From positions 1-34,301 of the forward strand of contig ONRL01000079.1 in assembly GCA_900320225.1 (NCBI GenBank): 34,301 nucleotides of DNA. Reading direction: 5' to 3'. The notes beneath the pieces were generated by a model, which saw nothing but the letters and a program-made list of their open reading frames with translations, was not told the origin of the DNA and ran no database searches. Shown piece by piece: positions 26,213 to 33,945 of the stretch (position 1 is the stretch's first letter; each line of letters begins with the position of its first letter). Origin of the DNA: an uncultured Lentisphaerota bacterium. Its GTDB lineage: Bacteria; Verrucomicrobiota; Kiritimatiellia; RFP12; UBA1067. A program made the translations under genes and the position numbers.

Positions 26213-27418
26213 TTAGAACCTGTGCGCGAGCAGGATCCTGGGGATGACGGGGTTGGTTGGGTCCGGCCGTTCCTCCAGGACGTAGAAGCCGCGGTTCTCC
26301 GGACGCACGGCCAGCCACACGGTCTTCTTGAGCGTCTTCGCGACCTTCCACTTCCGGCCCATGAACTCGACCCAGCATCCGAGCTCCACCCGCCTCGGGA
26401 CGTGCCTCGACATGAAGAGCCTCAGTATCTTCTCGTTCGTGACCGGGCGCAGGCGCGACTTGCCGCTTTCGACAAGCCGCCGAGCGCGCTCGTCGGGGAT
26501 CTCGCCCGTCTCCTCGTTCGCGTGCGTGGAGTTCCAGAAGTCGATGTGCTCGCCCGCCACCTCGTTCGCGCGGGCGGGGCTGTCCACGCCGGCGGCCGTG
26601 AGCACGACGACGAGCCGGTGCTGGAACGTGCGCATCGCCCGCTCGATCTTCCCCTTCGCCTGCGGCGTCGGCGCGATCATGTGGTTGATGTCGAGCGCCC
26701 TGCACATGCGGCCGAACTGCGAGCACAGGTCCTCGCCCTCCTTCCCGAACATCTTGAACCCGTCGGTGTACAGGGACTCCGGGACGCCGTACCTGAGGAA
26801 CGACGGCTCCAGCATGGCGAAGTGCTCGAGAAGCGTCTCCCTTTCGCAGATGCGGTGCGCGACCATCTGCCGCGCCGCGTCGTCCAGCGTGAGGATGATG
26901 CTCTGCACGTCCCCCGGCGCGCCCCAGATGTGCCTCGGCGTCGAGTCGTGCTGGTACAGCTCCCCGTAGCATTCGCGCTCCCACCTGCGGTAGCCGTCTC
27001 CGACCGCCTTCCGCTCGACCGGGAACACGCTGCGCATGAGCGGCATGAGGTTCCTCTCGCAGTACCGCCTCACGCTCGAGCGGTCGCGACTGAATCCGAA
27101 CTTGCGGGCCAGCTCGTCCGCGTAGAGCTCGAAGTTCGGCCCGTCCTCCCTGGACGCCTGTATGAGCGTCTCAAGGTAGCCGACGCACTCCTTCGGCCAG
27201 TCGCTGGCATGGTCGCCTCCCGACCGGCCGAGGAAGGAAGCGGACTTGCCGGCGGCGAGCCACCGCGTCCGAAGGTTGTAGAGCTGGGCCCTGCTGATCC
27301 CGAGGGAGGCGATGGCGTCCCCCGCAGTCATGTCCCCGTCGTTGAAACGACGGACGATCCGCTCGACCACGTCCGGGCCGAGGCGCGTGTACAGTTGTTG
27401 CTTTTTCATGCGCCCCAT
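26213..27418 (-). CDS. DDE (rve-type) transposase
   Basis: A 401-residue protein if started at the ATG at 27418 (MGRMKKQQL); ATG 27409 is three codons further. The N-terminus has a helix-turn-helix (MTAGDAIASLGISRAQLYNL) followed by a second DNA-binding region. The integrase core shows the catalytic triad: Asp in YQHDST, Asp in LYTDGF, Glu in AKGKIERAMRTFQ. A beta-barrel-like C-terminus follows (RVELGCWVEFMGRKWKVAKTL). It cuts and joins the ends of its own element. The motif spacing and the AKGKIERA sequence resemble ISNCY and IS481 transposases. The frame is intact, so the copy may still be active. Confidence 0.9.
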   Translation of the reverse strand: MGRMKKQQLYTRLGPDVVERIVRRFNDGDMTAGDAIASLGISRAQLYNLRTRWLAAGKSASFLGRSGGDHASDWPKECVGYLETLIQASREDGPNFELYADELARKFGFSRDRSSVRRYCERNLMPLMRSVFPVERKAVGDGYRRWERECYGELYQHDSTPRHIWGAPGDVQSIILTLDDAARQMVAHRICERETLLEHFAMLEPSFLRYGVPESLYTDGFKMFGKEGEDLCSQFGRMCRALDINHMIAPTPQAKGKIERAMRTFQHRLVVVLTAAGVDSPARANEVAGEHIDFWNSTHANEETGEIPDERARRLVESGKSRLRPVTNEKILRLFMSRHVPRRVELGCWVEFMGRKWKVAKTLKKTVWLAVRPENRGFYVLEERPDPTNPVIPRILLAHRF

Positions 27419-27525
27419 TATCGCACAATGCACCCCCGCCGCAACGCGCCGGTGCGCCGGGTGAGCAAAAGTGGACAGCAATCACTCAAAAGCCAATAAA
27501 CACACGGGTGAGGCGGCTCTCCACC

Positions 27526-27565
27526 GTCTAGTTTTGCTCACTCGAACCTGTCTAGTTTTGCTTGC
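27526..27565 (-). repeat. Phased transposase-site-like boxes, right IS end
   Basis: On the minus strand GCAAGCAAAACTAGAC (27565-27550) and GTGAGCAAAACTAGAC (27541-27526) are 24 bases apart and match the left-end boxes. A further copy in the opposite orientation lies at 27461-27476, next to the transposase start. The rest of 27477-27573 holds no gene. Confidence 0.75.
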
Positions 27566-27573
27566 CCGCCAAC

Positions 27574-27590
27574 ACCGTGATTTTCTTTTT
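27574..27590. repeat. Right copy of the 17-bp target duplication
   Basis: Exact repeat of 25882-25898. The DNA to its right continues into the promoter of the metal-efflux operon. Confidence 0.8.
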
Positions 27591-27627
27591 GTTTTTTAGG
27601 CGGGGGGCGATGTGGTCGGCTACAGTT

Positions 27628-27656
27628 TTGACGGCGAAGGGATAATTTAGTATAAT
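27628..27656 (+). promoter_or_regulatory. Promoter of the metal-efflux operon
   Basis: TTGACG (27628-27633) and TATAAT (27651-27656) are 17 bases apart, close to consensus. The predicted start near 27663 is two bases before the GTG at 27665, so the first gene would be read from a nearly leaderless mRNA. No operator-like dyad is obvious. Confidence 0.75.
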
Positions 27657-27664
27657 GTCCCTCC

Positions 27665-28069
27665 GTGAACCACAGGAGGGGCAGATTTACGGACTGGATG
27701 GCGCTCGTCGCCGCCGGTTGCATGGCGCTCGCGGCAGTTTGCTGCGGGCGGACTCTTTGTTTTTGCTCCGAGGATCCCGATGGCTGCGGCGAACACTGCC
27801 ATGTGTGCGAGGAGAACCTGCCGGACGGCGTGTCGGCCTCCGACCCCTGCGACCACTTGTCCTTTGGGTTCCTTGATTTCTGGGACGAAGACGGCGCGGT
27901 GACGGTTGCCGGGGCGGGCGACTTGCCCGCAGCGCCAGCGTGGGGGTCTGCCGCCGCGCGAAACCAGGTCGCTCTGCCACGTCGCCCGACGTCGCGCGCC
28001 AATGCGCCGCCAGGTGCGTTTTCAGACTCCGTTCTTTTCCGAATGCGCCGGATTCTCCTTTTGTCGTGA
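27665..28069 (+). CDS. Cys-rich exported protein, probable metal-binding leader of the efflux operon
   Basis: A 134-residue protein with a hydrophobic N-terminal segment (WMALVAAGCMALAAVCC) that acts as signal or anchor, followed by a Cys/His/Asp-rich stretch (LCFCSEDPDGCGEHCHVCEEN, then DPCDHLSFGFLDFWDEDG). The clustered CxC, CxxxC and HCHVC patterns suit binding of soft metal ions. The C-terminal third is Arg/Ala-rich and less structured. The GTG at 27665 is the first possible start in frame, since a TAA lies at 27653, and it sits on the predicted start site; ATG 27698 is an alternative. I know no named family. Position at the head of an RND efflux operon suggests metal sensing or buffering in the envelope. 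Confidence 0.6.
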   Translation: MNHRRGRFTDWMALVAAGCMALAAVCCGRTLCFCSEDPDGCGEHCHVCEENLPDGVSASDPCDHLSFGFLDFWDEDGAVTVAGAGDLPAAPAWGSAAARNQVALPRRPTSRANAPPGAFSDSVLFRMRRILLLS

Positions 28070-28070
28070 G

Positions 28071-28105
28071 GGACGCGCGGCGTCCGCTCTTTTCGCGGAG
28101 CGGAC
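28071..28105 (+). promoter_or_regulatory. Two mutually exclusive hairpins between the first two efflux genes
   Basis: GGACGC-GCG-GCGTCC (28071-28085) and GTCCGCTC with GAGCGGAC (28082-28089 and 28098-28105) share bases 28082-28085, so only one can form. The second is followed by ACGTTTCTTTC, a terminator-like tail. The layout resembles an attenuator, placed directly after the stop codon of the Cys-rich gene. Confidence 0.4.
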
Positions 28106-28156
28106 ACGTTTCTTTCTTCACCTCAAACGGGACATGTGTCCCAAAGGAGAATCATC

Positions 28157-28342
28157 ATGTTTAGAATTCTGATCGCTTCATTGTTTGTTCTTGGCCTCTT
28201 GACCTCCGGATGCAAAACCGAGAGGGCGGGGCATCCGCACCAAGGCTGCCACCGGGTGGGTCCGCACCTTCATGGGCGGCATGGAACCATACACCACCAT
28301 CGCGTCGAGTCCAACGCGCCTGTTGACGAGAAGGCGAAATGA
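28157..28342 (+). CDS. Small His-rich lipoprotein
   Basis: A 61-residue protein starting at 28157, where AAAGGAGA lies six bases upstream. It has a lipoprotein signal (FRILIASLFVLGLLTSGC, lipobox LTSGC), so it would be anchored in an envelope membrane by its Cys. The mature part contains ten His in a short stretch (HPHQGCH, HLHGRHGTIHHH), a typical loose metal-binding pattern. No enzyme domain fits. Its stop overlaps the start of the next gene (ATGATG), so it is translated together with the outer-membrane factor of the efflux system. A periplasmic metal-buffer role is inferred. Confidence 0.75.
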   Translation: MFRILIASLFVLGLLTSGCKTERAGHPHQGCHRVGPHLHGRHGTIHHHRVESNAPVDEKAK

Positions 28343-29592
28343 TGCGCCTTCTTTTCGCGCTGCCCCTCCTGCTCGCGGGGTGCGCCACCTACGAACCTGC
28401 GCCCATTGACTGGGCGAAGGAGTCCGCCGCACTCGCGGCGGCGCCGAGCAAGGTCGAGCTTTCGGTCGACGACGTCCGCGTGCGCACGGTCGCGTTCAGC
28501 CCCGCGCTGAACGCGCTCCGCCAGGCGCACGCGGCCTCGAAGGCGAAGGCCGCCGCGTCCGGCTGGTGGGAGGATCCCGCGCTCAACGCGGACTTCCTGC
28601 GCATCCTCAGCGCGCCGGAGAACCCGCTCGTCTACGGCGGGTCCCTTGCGTTCACGATCCCGCTGAGCGGCATCCCCGCGCTGGAGAAGCGCGCGGCGGA
28701 GGCGTACGCCGAGGCCGACCGCTGGGCGCTTGTCGCGGCCGAGCGGGACGCGGCCGGCGAGGCGGCGGTCGAGGCCGTGACGGCGCGCGAGACCGCCGCG
28801 TTCGCCCGCACGCTGGAGCGGACGCTGGACGGGACGAACTACGTGGCCGCCCTGGACGTGGCGCGCCGCCTCGCGGACGTCGGCGAGCTGCCGCGCGCCG
28901 ACTACGAGCAGCTCGTCGCCGACTCGCGCGAATGGCGACGCACGGCGTTCGAGCTGGGACACGAGCGCGCCACGGCCGAGGCCGCGCTCCGCGAGAAGAT
29001 GATGCTGTCGCCGACGTGCGAGATCACGTGGACGGACGCCGGACGCGAGGCGCAGATGCCGACGAACGTCTTCGCGGCGCTCGACTTCACGAACGCGCCG
29101 TCCGTGCGCGCCGCCGTCGCGCGTCTCGCGGGCGGCGAACTCGAGTTCGACCGCGAGATCCGGCGGCAGTACCCGGAACTCTCCTTCGGCCCCGCCTACA
29201 CCCGCGAGGACGGCTACAACCGGCTGGGGATCACCGGGGGCCTCACGCTTCCGCTCTGGAACCGCAACCGCGTGGGCATCGCCACGGCCACGGGCACGCG
29301 CGACGCGGCGCGCCTCGCGGCCGTGACGGCGTGGCAGGGCGCCGTCCGGCGCTGGCACGACCTCAAGCTGGAGCAGGAGCGCCTGCACGTGCGCGGCGTC
29401 GCGTCGCCGGCGGACGTCGCGAATGCAGAGCGTCTCTACGCGATTGGCGAGCTGGACGCCGCCGGCTACGTGGGCGTGGTCCACCGCGCGCTCACCGAGG
29501 CGCAGACGTCCCTGCGCCTCCGAATCGATTCCGCCACCCTCGCCGAACGGATGAAATCCGTCGTCGAGGGAATGTCCGTCAAGGGAGAATGA
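28339..29592 (+). CDS. TolC-family outer-membrane efflux lipoprotein (CusC-like)
   Basis: A 417-residue outer-membrane factor with lipobox LLAGC and the two-fold helical repeat of TolC proteins: long Ala/Glu/Arg helices (ALNALRQAHAASKAKAA, then EKRAAEAYAEADRWALVAAERDA) around strands (GGSLAFTIPLSG and GITGGLTLPLWNRNR). In the assembled pump it forms the trimeric exit duct across the outer membrane. The second half-repeat begins near residue 250, at PSVRAAVARLAGGELEFDREIRRQYPELSFGP. The start overlaps the His-rich lipoprotein stop, and the adaptor gene begins one base after its TGA, which supports a single coupled operon. Confidence 0.85.
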   Translation: MMRLLFALPLLLAGCATYEPAPIDWAKESAALAAAPSKVELSVDDVRVRTVAFSPALNALRQAHAASKAKAAASGWWEDPALNADFLRILSAPENPLVYGGSLAFTIPLSGIPALEKRAAEAYAEADRWALVAAERDAAGEAAVEAVTARETAAFARTLERTLDGTNYVAALDVARRLADVGELPRADYEQLVADSREWRRTAFELGHERATAEAALREKMMLSPTCEITWTDAGREAQMPTNVFAALDFTNAPSVRAAVARLAGGELEFDREIRRQYPELSFGPAYTREDGYNRLGITGGLTLPLWNRNRVGIATATGTRDAARLAAVTAWQGAVRRWHDLKLEQERLHVRGVASPADVANAERLYAIGELDAAGYVGVVHRALTEAQTSLRLRIDSATLAERMKSVVEGMSVKGE

Positions 29593-29593
29593 A

Positions 29594-30799
29594 ATGAAGC
29601 TGACGTCTATTCTGTTCGCTACGGCTTTCGTGATCAGCTGCGCGCTGGCGCACGACCACGACCATGAGCACAAGCATGAACATGACCACGATCACGACCA
29701 CGAACACGAGCACGGGCATGACCATGACCACGATCACGAGCATGAGCATAAGCACGATCACGAGCATGAACACGACCACGAACACCATGAGCGGGGCGTG
29801 GAGATCAGCGATGCGGCGGCGGAGCTGATCGGGTTGAAGACCGCGAAGGTCGAGATGCGGCGGATCGAGTCGGCTGTCGGTTTCTACGGACGCGTGATGT
29901 CGGATCCGCGTGCGCTTCGGCGCAAGTCCCTGCCGCTCGCCGGCTTCGTGGCGTGGCGCATCGGCGCGCCGTGCGAAATCCATCCCGGCGACGAAATGCT
30001 CCGACTCGTCTCGCCCGATGCCGCGACGGCGTACGGCGAGCTGGCCACGCTGGAGGCGCGTCTCGACGCCGTGAACAAAAGCGGCGCGAAGAACGCCTCC
30101 CTCGCGGCGGAGCTTGCCGCGAAGCGCATCGCCTACGCGGCGATGACGAACGCGCTGGTGGCGGTCGACGCGGGGCGCGGCGAGTTCTCGCTCCGCGCGA
30201 CGGTGCGGGGACGCGTCAACGAGCAGCTGGTCGCGAGCGGCGTCTTCGCCGAACGCGGCACGGACATCCTGAAGATGACGGAGGCGAAGCCGCCGGTCGT
30301 GTTCGCGCTCGTCCCGTTCTCGGACGCGCGCGGGCTTGCCGACGGCGCGAAAGCGCGCGTGGGCGAACATGTGGGAACGATGCTGGTTGATCGCACGCGT
30401 ACCGACGGACTCGTCGGCGTGTGGATCGCGTGCGACGAGAACTGCGACGCGCATGTCAAGCTGGTTCTGGGCGAGTCGGTGTATGTGACCGTGGAGACGG
30501 ACAAGGCGGAAACGCCGGTCGCCTGCGTGCCGTCGAGCGCGGTGTTCCGCGACGGCGTGACGCCGTCGGTCTTCGTCCGCGACGAGCACGACGCGGACCG
30601 GTTCGTGGTGAAGCCGGTCGTGCCCGGGCGCTCCGCCGCGGGATGGACGGCCGTCACCGGCCTCGACGAACACGATGAAGTCGTCTCGCGGGGCGTGTAC
30701 GAGCTCCGCCACGCGCTCCCGGCCGTCGGCGGCGAGAAGAAGGCCGCCGGGCACTTCCATGCCGACGGCACCTTCCACGCCGGGGAGGATCATGAATGA
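29594..30799 (+). CDS. Periplasmic adaptor (CusB/CzcB-like) with an N-terminal His-Asp/Glu tract
   Basis: A 401-residue membrane-fusion protein linking the inner-membrane pump to the outer-membrane duct. After the signal peptide (LTSILFATAFVISCALA) come about 46 residues of alternating His with Asp, Glu or Lys (residues 20-65), then the adaptor body: GRVMSDPRALRR, a lipoyl-like half (LAGFVAWRIGAPCEIHPGDEM), a helical hairpin (AYGELATLEARLDAVNKS... ALVAVDAGRG), the second lipoyl half (LRATVRGRVNEQLVASGVFAERGTDILKM) and beta-barrel and membrane-proximal domains. The C-terminal end is again His-rich (HFHADGTFH). Both ends may capture divalent metal. Its stop overlaps the pump start (ATGA). Confidence 0.9.
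   Translation: MKLTSILFATAFVISCALAHDHDHEHKHEHDHDHDHEHEHGHDHDHDHEHEHKHDHEHEHDHEHHERGVEISDAAAELIGLKTAKVEMRRIESAVGFYGRVMSDPRALRRKSLPLAGFVAWRIGAPCEIHPGDEMLRLVSPDAATAYGELATLEARLDAVNKSGAKNASLAAELAAKRIAYAAMTNALVAVDAGRGEFSLRATVRGRVNEQLVASGVFAERGTDILKMTEAKPPVVFALVPFSDARGLADGAKARVGEHVGTMLVDRTRTDGLVGVWIACDENCDAHVKLVLGESVYVTVETDKAETPVACVPSSAVFRDGVTPSVFVRDEHDADRFVVKPVVPGRSAAGWTAVTGLDEHDEVVSRGVYELRHALPAVGGEKKAAGHFHADGTFHAGEDHE
29651..29789 (+). repeat. Hexamer-based repeat encoding the His-Asp/Glu tract
   Basis: GAC-CAC, GAG-CAT, GAT-CAC and AAG-CAT codon pairs repeat about 23 times with mixed synonymous codons. The codon mixture suggests the tract is maintained by selection on the protein, not by recent DNA slippage alone. 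Confidence 0.85.
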
Positions 30800-33700
30800 G
30801 CGCCCTGCGGAAACTGCTGGCGGTCATCCTTGACTGGCCGAAGACGACGGTGCTGCTCGCGCTGGCGCTCGTGGCCGGCGGCGTGTATGTGTCGCAGCGG
30901 CTCGCGGTGGACGTGTTCCCCGACATCAAGGTGCCGCGCGTCACGATCCAGACGGAGGCGGGCGGGCTCACGGCCGAGGAGGTGGAGCAGCGCATCACCG
31001 TGCCGATCGAGTCCGCCATGAACGGACTCAAGGGCGTCACGAACATCCGCTCCAGCTCGGGCGGAGGGCTCTCCTTCGTGTGGGTGGACTTCGACTGGGC
31101 GTCCGACCCCGACTCGGCGCGCTTCCGCGTGTTCGAGCGCCTGGGGCAGGTGCGCGAGTCGCTGCCCAAGGAGGCCGAGCCGGAGATCGCGCCCGTCATC
31201 TCCGTCTCCGGCGAGATCATGATGGTTGCGCTCGTCTCCGACTCGACGAACGTGACCGGCCTCGCCCTGCGCGAGATCGCCGAGTTCTCGCTCCGCAACC
31301 GCCTGCTCGCCATCCCCGGCATCGCGCAGGTCGTCGCCATCGGCGGGAACCTGCCGGAGTACCGCATCGGCTACTCGCCGCGCCAGCTCGCGCAGTACGG
31401 GCTCGGCGTCAACGACCTCGCGGAGGCCGTGGGCGCGTCCCGCACCTGGTCGAGCGGCGGCTATCTCGCGGACGTCAACGGCGAGGAGCTCTCCGTGCGC
31501 CAGGTGGCGCGCGCCGACACGGCGGAGGACCTCGCCTCGGTGTGGGTGCCGAACGAGGCGGGCACGCCCATCCGCCTCGGCTCGGTCGCGAACGTCTCGC
31601 TCGCGGGCGCGCCGCGGCGCGGCAGCGCGTCGTTCAACGGACGCGACGCGGTGGTCGTCTCGATCCAGAAGGCGCCGGGCGGGAACACGCTCGAGCTCAC
31701 GAAGCAGGTCGAGAAGGCCCTCGACGAGTTCGCGCTGCCGCCGGGCGTGCGGATCGAGAAGGACGCCTACCGACAGTCGGACTTCATCAACCTCTCCATC
31801 TCCAACGGGCGCAACATGGTGCGCGACGCCGCGCTGATCGTCGTCGTCGTGCTGGGCCTCACGCTGATGAGCTTCCGCGCGCTCCTCATCGTGCTCCTTA
31901 CGATGCCCGTCAGCATCGGCGCGGGACTCCTCCTCTTCCCGCATCTGGGCCTAGGCGTCAACATCATGACGCTCGGCGGACTCGCGGTCGCCGTCGGCGA
32001 CATCGTGGACAGCGCGATCATCTTCACGGAGATCTTCCGGCGGCGGATGCGCGGGAATCCGAAGGCGGACATCCTCGCCGCCGCGCTGGAGGTCGCGCCG
32101 GGCGTTGCGTTCTCGGGACTCATCATCGTCATCGTCTTCTTCCCGCTGTTCTTCCTGAACGGCATGGAGGGCGAGTTCTTCAAGCCGCTCGCCTACGCCT
32201 ATCTCGCGGTCTTCGCGTGTTCGGTCGCGGCGGCGTTCCTCGTCACGCCCGCGCTGGCGCTCCTCTTCGGCTGGAAGCGCGCGAAGAAGAAAAAGGAAGA
32301 GGCCGCGTCCGAGCCGCCGCGCGCGCCGGTTGCCGAACGCGTCCTCCAGTGGATCTACACGCCGTTCCTCGCCCTCGCGGTCCGGTTTCCGAAGGTGGTC
32401 GTCCTCCTCGCGGCCGCGCTCGTGGGGGTGTCGGTGTGGTACGGCGCTCGGTTCGGGTCGAGCTTCCTGCCGCCGTTCCACGAGGACACGTACACCGTGT
32501 TCGTGTCGCTCGTGCCGGGCACGTCGCTCGCGGAGTCGGAGCGCGTGAGCGAGAACGTCGGGAAGAAGCTCTTGGAGGTCGACGGCGTCCTGTCCGTGAC
32601 GCGCAAGACGGGGCGCGCCGAGCGCGACCAGCACGCGGAGCCGGTCTCGGCGTCGGAGCTGATCGTGCGCGTGGACATGAAGCGAAACCCGGACGAGCTG
32701 CGCGCGGCGATGAACGCCGTGATCAAGTCCGTGCCGGGCGCGTCGTGCATGATCGGCTATCCGATCGCCCACCGCATCAGCGCGGTCCTCTCCGGCAGCG
32801 CGGCGGAGCTGTCGCTCAACATCTTCGGCGACAAGCCGGAGGACATCCGCGCCGCCGCCGCGCGCGCGAAGGAGCTGCTCGCGACGATGCCGGAGGTCGG
32901 CGACTTCCAGGCCAACCGCGAGATCCTCGTCGACACCGTGAAGATCGACTACGACCGCGAACGCCTCGCGCACGAGGGGTTGACGCTCGCAGACGCGGGC
33001 GAGCAGGTCTCCGCCGCGTTCAACGGACGCGTCCTCGGCACGGTCGCGGAAGGGCAGAACCGCCGCGACGTGACGCTGCGCCTGGAGGAGGGAGAGGCGG
33101 ACGAAGAGGCCGTGAAGAAGCTCCTCATCAAGACGCGGACGGGACGGTTCGTGCGGCTCGACGACATCGCGGACGTCCACCGCGAAGAGGCGTCTAACCT
33201 CGTCATCCACGAGAACGGGCGCCGGCAGGCGCTCATCACGCTCAATCCCGCGCCCGGCGTCTCGGTGGGCGAGCTCGTCAGCTCGCTGGCGCGTCGGCTC
33301 GGGCCGGAGCTTGCCGCGTTCGGCTGCACGGCGGAGTTCGGCGGCACCTACCAGGCGAACATCAGCGCGCGCCGCACGCTCGTGACGTTCTCGGTGGTCC
33401 TGCTTTTCGTCGTCTTCTTCGTCCTGCTCGTGGCCACGAAGGCGCCGATGCGCGCGTTCGTTGTGATGGCGACGCTGCCGCTCGCGCTCGTGGGGGCCGT
33501 CGGCGCGGTGGCGCTCACGGGGCGGATCGTGTCCATCGCCTCGGCCGTGGGGCTCGTCACCGTGGCCGGCTTCGTGATCCGGAACGGACTGCTGCTCGAG
33601 AACCGCTATGCCGAGCTCGAGCGCGAGGGGCACGTGCCAATCGAGGCGATCCGCCTCGGCAGCCGCGAGCGGATGGTGCCGATCCTGATGACCTCGCTCA

Positions 33701-33909
33701 CGACCGTGCTCGGGCTCGTCCCGATCGTGGCGGCGCTGGACGTCCCGGGCGGCGAGATCCTCGCGCCGCTCGCGGCGGTGCAGTTCGGCGGGCTGGTCGT
33801 CGCGACCGTCGCCGCGCTCGTCGTGGTCCCCGCGCTCTCCGTCCTCGTCGCCCCAAAAGGCGCAGTGCCGTCATTACAGGCTTCCCCTCGCGGGAAAGAT
33901 GTGGTATGA
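30796..33909 (+). CDS. Heavy-metal efflux RND pump (CzcA/CusA family)
   Basis: A 1037-residue inner-membrane proton antiporter, trimeric in its family, that drives export of metal ions through the adaptor and outer-membrane factor. It has the RND layout: TM1 (KTTVLLALALVAGGVY) with DVFPDIKVPRVTIQTEAGGL, a first periplasmic loop, TM2-6, a second loop and TM8-12. In TM4, AVGDIVDSAIIFTE places acidic residues at 402, 405 and 412; D405 and E412 fall at the numbers of the CusA proton-relay acids. The position of the CusA metal-site Met672 (before LSTG in CusA) reads HRISAVLSGS, with no Met, so Cu/Ag specificity is doubtful and a divalent-metal pump is likelier. Its stop overlaps the next promoter. 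Confidence 0.92.
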   Translation: MSALRKLLAVILDWPKTTVLLALALVAGGVYVSQRLAVDVFPDIKVPRVTIQTEAGGLTAEEVEQRITVPIESAMNGLKGVTNIRSSSGGGLSFVWVDFDWASDPDSARFRVFERLGQVRESLPKEAEPEIAPVISVSGEIMMVALVSDSTNVTGLALREIAEFSLRNRLLAIPGIAQVVAIGGNLPEYRIGYSPRQLAQYGLGVNDLAEAVGASRTWSSGGYLADVNGEELSVRQVARADTAEDLASVWVPNEAGTPIRLGSVANVSLAGAPRRGSASFNGRDAVVVSIQKAPGGNTLELTKQVEKALDEFALPPGVRIEKDAYRQSDFINLSISNGRNMVRDAALIVVVVLGLTLMSFRALLIVLLTMPVSIGAGLLLFPHLGLGVNIMTLGGLAVAVGDIVDSAIIFTEIFRRRMRGNPKADILAAALEVAPGVAFSGLIIVIVFFPLFFLNGMEGEFFKPLAYAYLAVFACSVAAAFLVTPALALLFGWKRAKKKKEEAASEPPRAPVAERVLQWIYTPFLALAVRFPKVVVLLAAALVGVSVWYGARFGSSFLPPFHEDTYTVFVSLVPGTSLAESERVSENVGKKLLEVDGVLSVTRKTGRAERDQHAEPVSASELIVRVDMKRNPDELRAAMNAVIKSVPGASCMIGYPIAHRISAVLSGSAAELSLNIFGDKPEDIRAAAARAKELLATMPEVGDFQANREILVDTVKIDYDRERLAHEGLTLADAGEQVSAAFNGRVLGTVAEGQNRRDVTLRLEEGEADEEAVKKLLIKTRTGRFVRLDDIADVHREEASNLVIHENGRRQALITLNPAPGVSVGELVSSLARRLGPELAAFGCTAEFGGTYQANISARRTLVTFSVVLLFVVFFVLLVATKAPMRAFVVMATLPLALVGAVGAVALTGRIVSIASAVGLVTVAGFVIRNGLLLENRYAELEREGHVPIEAIRLGSRERMVPILMTSLTTVLGLVPIVAALDVPGGEILAPLAAVQFGGLVVATVAALVVVPALSVLVAPKGAVPSLQASPRGKDVV

Positions 33910-33910
33910 T
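33902..33910 (+). promoter_or_regulatory. Extended -10 promoter of the porin-like gene
   Basis: TGGTATGAT overlaps the stop codon of the pump gene. The predicted start near 33917 leaves a leader of about 29 bases with AAAGGAGG (33931-33938) seven bases before the GTG. No good -35 is visible. Confidence 0.5.
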
Positions 33911-33945
33911 ATGTCCCGTCAATGACAAACAAAGGAGGAAAAGAA

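Larger units (their letters stand above)
25900..27573 (-). mobile_element. Insertion sequence (about 1.67 kb, rve/DDE transposase)
   Basis: The element starts GTTGGC at 25900 and ends GCCAAC at 27573, an inverted pair that continues imperfectly (GCAAA...TAGAC). One transposase gene on the minus strand fills it. Inside the ends lie phased 16-bp boxes. It is bounded by 17-bp direct repeats and lies between the promoters of tRNA-His and of the metal-efflux operon. The long duplication and transposase type suggest an ISNCY/IS1202- or IS481-like group; the exact family is uncertain. Confidence 0.8.

Noticed and set aside
25941-26984. Minus-strand frame through the left part of the IS as a passenger gene
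   Set aside because: It overlaps the transposase in another frame and has no ribosome binding site or recognisable motif.
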